Assembly (NCBI GenBank): GCA_950022655.1
Contig: OX465580.1
Coordinates: forward strand, 121,193,016-121,257,015
Direction of reading: 5' to 3'
Length of the DNA: 64,000 nt
Source: Alentia gelatinosa
Lineage: Eukaryota > Annelida > Polychaeta > Phyllodocida > Polynoidae
Shown here: one piece after another, positions 1 to 9,433 of the stretch
Position numbering within the stretch: the stretch's first letter is position 1
How the letters are laid out: the number at the start of each line of letters is the position of its first letter
The notes under the pieces: model-generated
The model's database searches: none
The model's input: only the letters and a program-made list of their open reading frames with translations
What the model was told of the DNA's origin: nothing
Translations under genes and position numbers: made by a program

Positions 1-900
1 GAAAAACAGCAGTGCAAGTTGGAAATGCTCACTCCTAAGAAACTAAAACTAAAGACAAAGTTCTTTAGGTTATGTTATGCATTATGTATAACATTGTGTC
101 ACTGTCTGTATTAAAATGTAAATTTGATAAATTACCCAATCATTAATGTCCAGTACTGAAACGTGCCAAATCTCCAATGTGATCGAAATACGACTGATCG
201 GTCTTGTCTGCTGATACTTTAAGACATATGCAGATCCCCCCCCCCCCCCCCCTTTTTTTTCCCCCTTGGTTTTTATTTTTTGAAACATGCATTTTTATTA
301 TTCTGGCGTGCCTGTTAAGACATATTCATAATGAGTGTGCTTTTATTAAGTATTGTACTGCACTCATATATACCTATTTTACTTTTGTTGTATTATTCAG
401 TGACACAGATGGCCTTTGTCTTATCGGTAAATTATATGATATAATACTGCGAAACCCCTATGTCCACTGCCAACCTATGCTTTTACACTAGAGGCATCTA
501 GTGCCAACTGACTTGGCAGAAGTATAATGAATTTACAATGCATCTTGCGCAAACCCATTATGATAAGTAAATATTGGTAATCATGAATTGGATTTCAATT
601 TAATCTATGAAAAAAGATTTAACACAATCTCCAACATGAAACTGCTTATATTGATCAACTCTAGGTACATTTAAATGTTCACTATATGCCTAAACTGCGT
701 AGTGATTTAACCGCTAGAAAGCAAGGAAAAAGTGAAGGGGACCAGTATGACTAAAAGTGATTATTTTGAGACAAAGAAAATCTCTATAAATATAAGAACA
801 GAAAATCAATACACATTAACCTGTTTGTATAGAAGGGTCAGCACACTATAGTCTACACGTCTACATCCACAAAGTCTCTAAACAAGTACAGACCCGTCCT
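1..900. other. AT-rich non-coding stretch
   Basis: I see no gene here. Only short AT-rich open frames occur. The one landmark is a homopolymer block, about 17 C at 236-252 followed by 8 T. Confidence 0.6.
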
Positions 901-1122
901 AGTCATGTTCAAGGGCGGGGTCTGCATGGCCTGTGGGGAATTGCCTCAATCTCACGGACTCACTGGGACGGGGATGAACATCTCAGGCACGCTGCTGGGA
1001 GCGATTCCTCCAGGGAGAGAGACAGGGAGATGCTGTGAGGCGGACATGGTGGCAGCCAGTGAGGTCGACACACCCCAGCGCCATGTCTGTGTCCATGTTG
1101 GGTGGAAGAATGGGATATATAA

Positions 1123-1128
<6 letters not shown>
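901..1128. other. GC-rich segment, possible exon or old repeat
   Basis: This patch is clearly richer in GC than its surroundings. It holds an open frame of about 70 codons on the plus strand (from 905) that then runs straight into the TA repeat, so the frame end is meaningless. No domain is recognisable. It could be an exon fragment or an old transposon piece; I do not call a CDS. Confidence 0.3.
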
Positions 1129-1186
<58 letters not shown>

Positions 1187-1219
1187 TTATATATATTTAT
1201 ATATATTTATATATATTTA
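1129..1219. repeat. (TA)n microsatellite with TATT interruptions
   Basis: An almost pure TA run changes to a periodic TATATATTTA pattern in its second half. It abuts the left end of the next mobile element. Confidence 0.95.
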
Positions 1220-1492
1220 TCCTACCCCTCATATAAGTCTCCATAGACTTAACATGGTGGGCCGGTATGCCACGGTTATGCCATAAAATATTTATATGCC
1301 ACTGGTGACATATGAAGTTAAAAACATATGATAGGGTAGGATAAAATCTAAACATCACTCAATTTCACATAATTGTTTACATGCCATTCGTTGTCTACTG
1401 CTACAGATATCACTCAGCTCTGCTTCGTGATATCATTCCGCTAAGACAACTCATGCCATATAAACAATCATATGAAATTTCGTGATGTTTCA
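1216..1492 (+). mobile_element. Dual-hairpin non-autonomous element, subfamily B, copy 1
   Basis: The left module opens with TTATCCTACCCC and closes near 1335-1352 with the inverted form GGGTAGGATAAAATC. The right module is a second inverted repeat, starting TAAACATCACTCAATTTC and ending GAAATTTCGTGATGTTTC near 1490. The layout and the CATAGACTTAACATG block match subfamilies A and C elsewhere in the window. There is no coding capacity. Subfamily B copy 2 lies at 12621-12902 in the opposite orientation. Confidence 0.75.
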
Positions 1493-1496
1493 TGAT

Positions 1497-2198
1497 AATA
1501 TACACATATATATACACATATGTATTGTATTTACATATATGTGTATATGTATATATAAACAATATGTGTTAACATCACTGTCGTGTTTGAGGCGATTAAC
1601 AGATTTCTCTTTATTATCAATAGCATGTATCTACTGTGGATCGATCGTACATTTGTGTGAATGATTATTAAATTACTACAAGTATTTTCCTTCTAATCAA
1701 AGAGGAAGAAGTTGCAATATTACCCAGGGGCACAACATGGGGTCTCACGTAACTCAATCATTCTATCGAATCTTGAAATGGTTGCTGCATATTCTGAGTT
1801 TTGTTTCTCGTTCCAGGTTAAGTCTGGATTAATTTTCCCTTTTCTAAATTGTTTTCCCTGAACACGGTGGTGTCAATTACCATAACAGCCTCCATATTTT
1901 CTTTTTCACCACATTGGCATTTTCAGCGTAAGATCCCCCTGTTAGGGAATGAAACGAGAATATCCACATTGAAATCACATCGTTAGCCCAAAGTGTGCTG
2001 CAATCAAAATCGCGGAGATCTGAAGATCAATATTTGGGTATGTAGATTATGACAGACTAGTAAATTATGCAAGAATAGTTTTGTTTAGACATGATAGGCC
2101 TTTTTAAAATTGATTCCGACATCAATATTACGTGCATTGAAGGCAACAGCCTATCATGAGTGAATATCCATTTTGAAAGTCTACGTGACCTAATATTA
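1497..2198. other. Non-coding, nothing recognised
   Basis: AT-rich sequence with a few TATA-type dinucleotide runs at 1500-1560. No open frame of interest and no clear inverted repeat. Confidence 0.5.
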
Positions 2199-2348
2199 AG
2201 GGTCATTCATAAAGCATGAACGCAGTGAGGAGATAGGGACTTCATAAAATTTGGACATTCTGCATTTAATCTACTGCGTACAAGATGGACAGGAGGGGGG
2301 GATGAAATTTTCAGAAATTTTGCGTTCGTACATTATAGATGTCCCCTA
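2199..2348 (+). repeat. Short MITE-like repeat (AAGGGTCATTCATAAAGC end)
   Basis: The left end AAGGGTCATTCATAAAGCATG is the reverse complement of the right end of a repeat at 49025-49112. Both copies share GCGTACAAGATGG inside. The right end here (near 2347) is a degenerate inverted copy. A similar left end, GACATCCATAAAGTACGTCC, occurs at 54592. Probably a small non-autonomous DNA element. Confidence 0.45.
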
Positions 2349-2353
2349 TATCA

Positions 2354-2724
2354 TTGTAGAGGTCAGGGTAGTCAAGCAGCATTGTTTCACTTCACGCTAG
2401 ATGGTGCGAGTGCCGATCCCTGCCGTGCGGTAAGGCCGGTGGACCCGTGATATGCAAATGCTACGGGGTCACCCGCATTACTAACTGAGTCACTATATAA
2501 GGCTGAGTCCACGGCGGGTTGACAGGACTTCTCGCGGTGCCTCTCTACAGAGTGAACTCTGGAGCCTCATGTGTTGGTAAGGTTGCATTGAATACCTTTC
2601 AACGTGGAAGAGACCAGAATCTCTTCCCGCGCTAGTTGGTGCCCCGAAGCACCAACATATTGTAACAGAAGTACCAAAATAAAGATTGGTACACTGAAAC
2701 AGTCTGGAGTCTAGTTTTGTCTTC
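2354..2724 (+). mobile_element. Candidate solo LTR
   Basis: The order of signals is that of a retroviral-type LTR: an octamer-like ATGCAAAT near 2453, a TATA box (CTATATAAGG) at about 2493-2502, a perfect stem-loop TTGGTGC/GCACCAA at about 2636-2655, a polyadenylation signal AATAAA at about 2677, and a possible CA end at 2724. It is GC-richer than its flanks. No second copy, primer-binding site or gag/pol was found nearby, so it would be a solo LTR. The left boundary is uncertain. The alternative is a host promoter with a short exon. Confidence 0.4.
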
Positions 2725-4214
2725 ATAGTTAAGGGGTAGGTAGTAGATTCTGCATCTCCCTGACCTTTCCAGTGGGTAAAGCCGAACCCACCTGTACTGG
2801 CACGGTAAGTACAGGGTAGCGATTGGGGGTCGGAACCCCTGGTCAGCTGTTGATCACGGAACCGTGCACCATATATATTTCTTTAGAGAAGAGATATATT
2901 GATTCGTTAAGACCCCTAATCCTAAACTCCCCAAAGCGTTGAAGTCCTGCAATAAACAATGTTTAAAGATTTCTGATGATTAGACGAAATATGTATCAAA
3001 TCGGCTGCATAGGGCTCATTTAACCTAATATGTTGTGCGTTTCTCCCTTGATTTTGCTTTACGTTCATCAGTAATATGCATTCCCTATGATCATTTCAGA
3101 GAGTTTATTAACTTCAGGCCTAATGCAATTTCTAACTCCATTCCATATCGACAAATCAGTTTCATTCAAACTTTATAAATTTGACTTTTGAGTGTTTACT
3201 TCAGATAATTCTCATTTATGATATCTTGATTTTATGATATTTAGGAAAATAGAACATGACAATGCAGTCATATCTGTACATTACAGTCATATATTGTCAG
3301 AGGAGGGAAGAATAGGGGAGAATGACATCTAGTTTTCAAGGACTGCTCTGAAAATTTCAAATGACGTATTGGGTAATTATTGTACAGAAGGATTTCTTAA
3401 CACTCACCTTTCATGCCAAGTTGTCAACTGAACATTCCCCATATACGCTTAGCGAATAAACACATGGAAACTAACGTTATCAATCAGGGCTTCCCACTAT
3501 TCACCTTGAACACCGTCTTTCGAAACCGATATCTATTGATAATGAGATGAATAACTTAAAGATAACCCCTCTCTATCTATGGCCCCCTACGATCAGAATT
3601 TCCCCGGACACAATTAAGACGGAGGCAAAGTTAAAACCGTTTCTACCCGAGCCATTGTCCGTGTTGACAAATAGGCGTCGCTGCTTTGGATAGCTGTCAT
3701 TTATACAGGCGGGTAAATGAAGCCTTACCTCGAGGTCTGTCAGGGACGACGCCGTAGAAGATCTCTAGCGGAATAGTCGGTGCTTCTTTTTCTCAGATTC
3801 CCCAAACGTATGTAGGAGTGGCTCTCCATCTGAGGGGAGTGAGAAGGATTTGTGTTGACGTTCCGACCCTCACAAGGCAGATACAATGAGGGTGGTTCGG
3901 GATTTGGTTTTTTCACGGCATAGTAGCAGCCAGTATCCCATTACAAGGATACTAAATCAATAAGAGTAAATTATGGAGAAACAGGGTGACTGGAAACGGA
4001 ACTCTTATTTTATCTTTTAAATTCAGTAACACCATTTTACGACAGCACCATTCGTCTCAGCGTTGTGGCAATCTTACATGATGAGATCACAGGCAAGGGA
4101 AACAAAATGGGACAGGTACAAAGACAAACTAGTCTATCATACACCTTCCATACATTCGTCATCGGTTACACATTTTCTGTCTCTCATGAGATATTGACAA
4201 TATTGTATGCTCAG
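2725..4214. other. Non-coding, nothing recognised
   Basis: No gene-like frame. A GC-richer patch at 2740-2870 follows the candidate LTR and contains GGGGTCGGAACCCC. The remainder is AT-rich and featureless to me. Confidence 0.5.
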
Positions 4215-4620
4215 TGCCTTTTAGAGTAAGTCTTCCTGGTTTATAATACGGGGTAAAAGCTCTTTTACGTTCATTTTGAAATGGTCACCTGGAGGTAAAT
4301 GATGTACATCAGTGGGTAGTCTGTTCCAGTACATCTTGAATACATAGTGGTGACAAGTGTAATTTTATCCGTGCGAATCCCCTGCATTTTATCATGATCC
4401 TATCATTCCCTCTTGTCTGTTTATCTAACTTCGAAAATATGTGACTCTTCCTGTACCCACCATTTAATTATTGAAAGAGGGTAACCCGCTCTCTTAACGA
4501 TCAGGCTTCTCACTTTACATAATTCATGTCGCCTATCCCTGGTCATGTCCTTAGCTTTTTTACACCCAAAACTATTCGCATGCCCTATTTTTATCATTAT
4601 ATGCAGTTTCATTGCTTGCT
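4215..4620 (-). pseudogene. LINE 3' end remnant (CR1/Jockey-like C-terminus)
   Basis: Read on the minus strand in several frames, the segment gives the usual C-terminal pattern of CR1/Jockey-type ORF2. There is a KLDKQTRGNDR-like stretch near 4420, then YVFKMYWNRLPTDVHHL (the WNxLPxxV motif) near 4310, ending in an FKxxxxELL tail and a stop near 4225. Several stops and frameshifts interrupt it. Only the region downstream of the RT domain survives, as expected from 5' truncation at insertion. Confidence 0.6.
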
Positions 4621-5126
4621 CATTCAGTATTGTACAAGGCCAGTATACTCAAGTACAGGGAGCAGCTTAACACCTTTAAACTTGCCTTGATTCTCAATAA
4701 GAAACGTCTTTTTCTGAATTCAAAAAGTTTACAGTTACATTCACAAGGAATATCCACAAAAAGATGGTTAAACTATAGTTTGTTATTTAATAAAAAAAAT
4801 CCCAGATATATATAAGTAACCTTAAGGAAGTCGGGAAAATTGATAATTGTTATACCAGGGATCTAGGAATAAAGCTGATATAATCGCAATATTAAACAGT
4901 TGCCCATAGTGACATGCTATAGAACTAAGAAAATGAAAGATTATGCATGTTTTGATTAGCACCCGTGCATCAGGTTTGACGCAAGACATTCACTGATATG
5001 GACTTGATTTGATTGTAATATCGATCTGAATGCAGCTAGATATATCATAGTTCGAGTGTGTCACCGAATTAAATATCTACGAATTTCAACCAATACAGAA
5101 TGCAACGATCATTTGCATTCTAAAAA
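4621..5126. other. Non-coding; one 67-codon AT-rich frame
   Basis: A plus-strand frame at 4612-4815 has Lys/Leu/Asn-rich content and no recognisable domain. It lies at the edge of the LINE remnant and is probably chance. The rest is AT-rich. Confidence 0.4.
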
Positions 5127-5382
5127 GAGACGTCACGAGTTTGAGTATGAATCAATTTATGTCACACATTTTGTTGGTTCCGTAATCTCAGGAGTCGAAG
5201 ACGACTGAAATTATTGGGTCAAAATGAATAAACTCAAACTCAAACGAGCGGCGTCTAGATTTTATCCTACCCCGTTTCCATGATTTTTTAATATTAGAAA
5301 GTAGTGAAATAAACAACCCTTTATGTCACATGTAACAAATCCCATGTTAAGCCTATGGCGTTTTTTATTAGGGTTGGATAAA
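5127..5382 (-). mobile_element. Dual-hairpin element, subfamily A, copy 1
   Basis: In reverse orientation the element starts with a TTATCCAACCC-type end (5382) and ends with GTGACGTCTC (5127). One module contains the inverted pair TTATCC.ACCC / GGGGTAGGATAAAATC. The other is a hairpin with arms GACGTCACGAGTTTGAG and CTCAAACGAGCGGCGTC. The GTTAAGCCTATGGCG block is shared with the three other A copies (15913, 34469, 53989). No coding capacity. Confidence 0.8.
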
Positions 5383-5384
5383 TC

Positions 5385-5682
5385 TTATTATCTCACCCCT
5401 AGTATTTATGTCCCATAGACTTAACATTGGGAACTCATTCTCCATACCCCTACAAGTATTGTAGTCCGTTCTCCATGGTCTATACCCTGTGTGTCGTCCG
5501 TTCTCTTAGTGTGTACGGGGTTGAGATAAAAACAGAAAACAACTCGTTTTGGTCAAAGAAGTCATTCTCCATCTCGTTTGAATGATATGCGATATTCACT
5601 CGGCTGTTGCCTCATTCATATCACTCTGCATCAAACTCACAGAGAACGATGACTTTGACCAAAACTTGTTGGTTTCTTCTTT
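5385..5682 (+). mobile_element. Dual-hairpin element, subfamily C, copy 1
   Basis: Left module: TATCTCACCCC...CATAGACTTAACAT, closed by GGGGTTGAGATAAAAAC near 5530. Right module: a hairpin with arms ACTCGTTTTGGTCAAAG and CTTTGACCAAAACTTGT. It lies directly against the subfamily A copy on its left, which suggests nesting or preference for the same site. The second C copy is at 63422-63652. Confidence 0.7.
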
Positions 5683-6808
5683 AGGTCTCTGGAGAATAGT
5701 CTGTCAACAGAAGATCTGAATGAACATATATCTCGATGATAAGTATTGTTGCTTTGTAGGGAGTATTTAAATTACTATAATGCTGGCATAGTTCACCTGT
5801 TGATACTAGTCATGTCTTCGTAGAAACTTAATGCCTGGGTGGCATGATTCATGGAATAATATGTAATCCCCCGTCATTCTCTCGGCATAATAGGATATTC
5901 TAAACCGTATTGTGGTTATATAAAGTTCTATAAGAGTGAACAGCTGGTGGGCCTACATTATCTGAAATAATACCACTTCACGGGAAAACGTCACAGAACG
6001 TAGGATTGCTAAGTCAAAATTGTATACCTAGAAGTTGATATAAACACAGAGGTATCATCAGCGATGTATATATGTTTGTGATGCATTGTCTTTTGGCAGC
6101 ACTGAACTCGTTATTATTGCACAACGTAAGTTTATGAAATGGAATAGAACGAGGAGTTTTATCATTACCATTATCACTATTATTATATCTACACACATTT
6201 GTAATCTCTGTGAAAAAAATAAAATATTGCAAGATGAATTGTAGATTTTATGAGAACATTCATTGTTTGTCCCTTTTGAAAAATACTAATGACGTCTACT
6301 TCCTGTGACAAGCTCTCCTTTGTAAACGTTAAGAGTTTGCTTGCGTCCTAGTTGGTTGGAGCAGTTCCATCAAATTCAATTTCCTTAATGTGATTCCTTA
6401 GACATCCCCAATATAGAATCAAGAAAGTAAGTCATCCCTGTTATAACTGGATTACTTTGGTATTAAGGGTAGAATAAATCAAGAAATAACCTCTGAACCA
6501 GTCAGCTATTGTTATACTATTGAGTGTGCTAGAAAGTGTACTCCCTTGCCTACCGCTCGGAAGATAACCTTTCTCTGACACCTGAACGCACTTGGTGACT
6601 GCCCCTTGGTCAGATTCAGGTCAGTAATTAGCCATGCGTGACGAACACAGACGTGCGTATGAGTAGCCGGTTAGCCTGACGTCCCTCTCGTGGAATATAA
6701 TCTGCTACTTTCCTATGTAGTACCTCAGTCTTGTCTTATCACCTGTGATTAGTTTCTTATCGCTCACAAGCCTGATAAAAGTAAAGGTCGTCGACGAGGC
6801 GAAGTCCT
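5683..6808. other. Non-coding, nothing recognised
   Basis: AT-rich, with no open frame above about 75 codons and no clear repeat. Confidence 0.5.
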
Positions 6809-7466
6809 TAAGGCCCGGCCCCACTGATGCGATGCGATTGTCGCACACGGTTTGTGGCCCCATAAACGGCCCCTGGAGCGGGGTTTATGACCCCTATTGC
6901 GATGGATTTATCACACTCAATCACAGGGAAAATTTGAAGTATGCCCCATTGATGCAATGAATTCATCGCAACGCTTCTAGTAGCATCTATGTATATGCCT
7001 AGATATGCAGCTTCATTATGATATTCATTAGAATTAATTATGTTACTATTCATCCCACACACTTTACAAAGTATCAGAATCATAGCCTGGCATTTTCACA
7101 GCTTTCACACCTCCTGAGACCTCAGGTGTGTAGTTATTAACTGTCGTTGGTCCAATGTGGCATTGATAGGGTATCCTGTGTAACTAATTGGAGTCAATGA
7201 ATTGTGGTGTAGTTTCTATGCAAATATGATAGGAAGAACTCTGTACCTGTGCGACGAATCCATCACGCATCATGAACATTTGATGATGTGCGATGCGATG
7301 GATCCGTCGCATCGCACACAATCGCACAAGCATGAAAGTCCGGCCCCACAGGAGCGATTGTGTGCGATACGACGGGTGGCGCCGTTTTTTATGACCCTCG
7401 CCGGCCTTTTATTGCTTTTTATGGACTTGCGACAATCGCATCGCACCAGTCGGGCCGGGCCTCAAT
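6809..7466. mobile_element. Non-autonomous DNA element with TTAAGGCCCGGC terminal inverted repeats
   Basis: The left end reads AAGGCCCGGCCCCACTGATG and continues GCGATGCGATTGTCGCA. The right end near 7425-7465 is its inverted copy (about 36 bp, few mismatches). A strong internal palindrome, TGTGCGATGCGA / TCGCATCGCACA, centres at about 7301 on GGATCC. Internal GCGATGCGAT-type motifs recur. There is no transposase. The first 12 bases match the ends of the element at 61053-61341, so the two probably use a related transposase. Confidence 0.75.
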
Positions 7467-8168
7467 AAATCATATACTAAACGTATAAACTAAACCTGCC
7501 ATGAGACTGAATGCTTTCATGATATCGGTCTAAATATATAAAAAATGTATTGATCTCCCACATCGAAGAAAATACGTATACTTTGCTGTCCCAAATTGGT
7601 GGCTTCGCTTTACTTCTATCAATTTGTCTATAGGTTGACCGGGAGGAAAATGTCTCGCCAATTTCAATATGGTAGATTCAGAGTGTTAGAAACAAAATAT
7701 GATGAGAGGCAAAAGAAATGTGACAGAGTTCAATTTCTTAAAACGAGATTGAAATTTGATTATTTTCTTGACAGTGAGTGAATAATTTCAGTTCAAATAA
7801 GGTGATTGACTCTTAATACGCCTTTGAATTTGAAGTCTTTGTTTTGAAAAAAAAACCATCTTTATGGGGGAATTTGTGAATAAATGTTACTGATAAATAT
7901 TTATGTGAGGCGATTTCGTCTCGGAACGAGCATGGCATATGTAATAAGGAGAGACAAGATGAATGAAAAAGAAAAATTTGTGAAAGATTTGTGTTTAATC
8001 CGTTGACACCAAGTGGCTAAACATATTGCTATCATGGCGTGTGAGAATGGTATTTCTGGTATGTACACAGAATATTGACGCCCTGATGTCAGGATTTAAT
8101 TTCCTAACAACAGGCAATCAGGTCGTTGTCAGCAGGGAAGCGACACCTCGAAACCAAGCCTCTGCGGG
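7467..8168. other. Non-coding; one short frame
   Basis: A 61-codon frame at 7596-7781 starts at GTG and shows no known domain. I see nothing else in this AT-rich stretch. Confidence 0.45.
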
Positions 8169-8237
<69 letters not shown>

Positions 8238-8246
8238 CATACATAC

Positions 8247-8291
<45 letters not shown>

Positions 8292-8313
8292 CATACATAC
8301 ATACATACATACA

Positions 8314-8382
<69 letters not shown>
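8169..8382. repeat. Compound (TA)n/(TACA)n microsatellite, about 210 bp
   Basis: Alternating blocks: TA (8170-8231), TACA (8232-8246), TA with one GTA (8247-8290), a long TACA block (8291-8342) and TA (8343-8380). All Ile-Tyr and Met-Tyr-Val-Cys frames over it are artefacts. Confidence 0.97.
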
Positions 8383-8385
<3 letters not shown>

Positions 8386-8539
8386 CCTATATGTTATAGA
8401 TGACATTAGGGAGGATGTAGACAAGCGATCCATTTACTATGTACTTATCAGACAATATTCGGGCTATTTTCGTGCATGTATATTACGAGGGTTGAGCAGA
8501 TTAGTTGCGAATATGCCTGTAACATACACCACACCTACA

Positions 8540-8815
8540 CCACCTGCCCGCTCTCCAATCACAATCCTTGTGCTCCGCCCCAGCCAGCAAACCCCTGGAG
8601 AGCAGGGATTGTAAAGAAGCCACCGTCTCACCAATAGCGCCCCATGAGATCAAAAACTAATCAGAGACGTTAGGTGGGCGCCTGGTCAACTTTAATAAGC
8701 CGATAATCCCAACAGCAAGTGCTCGTTAGCCACATTCCACAGTGGCGCCACCTTGGCAACCACGGCCAGGTTACAGTTGGTCCCCGGCCTGGAAAATCTG
8801 TAAACTAACGTGAGT
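8540..8815 (+). promoter_or_regulatory. Probable promoter and non-coding first exon of the 612-codon gene
   Basis: GC content rises sharply here. CCAAT-type motifs occur at about 8555 (CTCCAATCAC) and 8630 (CACCAATAGC), and a GC box (CTCCGCCCC) at about 8572. A consensus splice donor, AAC|GTGAGT, begins at 8810. Paired with the acceptor at 9351, it gives an intron of about 540 bp ahead of the coding exon. I see no clear TATA box, as expected for a CCAAT/GC-box promoter. The exact start of transcription cannot be placed. Confidence 0.45.
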
Positions 8816-9433
8816 CAGTGATTCATTGAAATATGTCATTTTAGGTTGAAAAATACATGTTATTCATAACATGTTTGAATATATATATTGTTTAATATAT
8901 GCTCCGTTAATTCATGGTGGGTTCGGAAATTAGTCAGCATATCAGCACATGGATAGGCCATGTTTCATTTTGAATTGAAAATGGTGGAATCGTGGATTTA
9001 ATTTGGACGTGTTTTATGTAACAACTTTAGCCCAAATATACTTGCAAGGACACTGTTAAATACCTTTTATGTGAATTATATAAAACCTTTCTTTCCTACT
9101 AACCAATCGGAGGTATTCGAATTTATCGAAGCATAGCATGATGACATGCAAACTACATCTTCGATTCATTGAATAACTGTTAGAGATATCTTTATCAATG
9201 TTTCAAATTTCCGAATGGAGGTAAATCATTAAGTGTTGCTTGCATAATATGTGATAAAAAACTGTTTCTTTAAGTAGAGTCATTATAGTGCCAAGGTTGC
9301 GTTGAATATAAGTTCATCGTCACTCATCGTTGCTTTCTCTCTGCATTTCAGACACCGTGGCGCTGCCTGTGCAGGTTAGCTAATAGTCTTCGTGCCCTAA
9401 GTGACCAGAAACTTCTGAGCAACTCCGCCCACA

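Noticed and set aside
2816..2880. GGGGTCGGAACCCC region considered as a tRNA or tRNA-derived SINE
   Set aside because: No A box, no proper B box (GGTTCRANNCC) and no cloverleaf could be drawn.
8026..8614. Long Ile-Tyr and Met-Tyr-Val-Cys open frames on both strands
   Set aside because: They are translations of the TA/TACA microsatellite.
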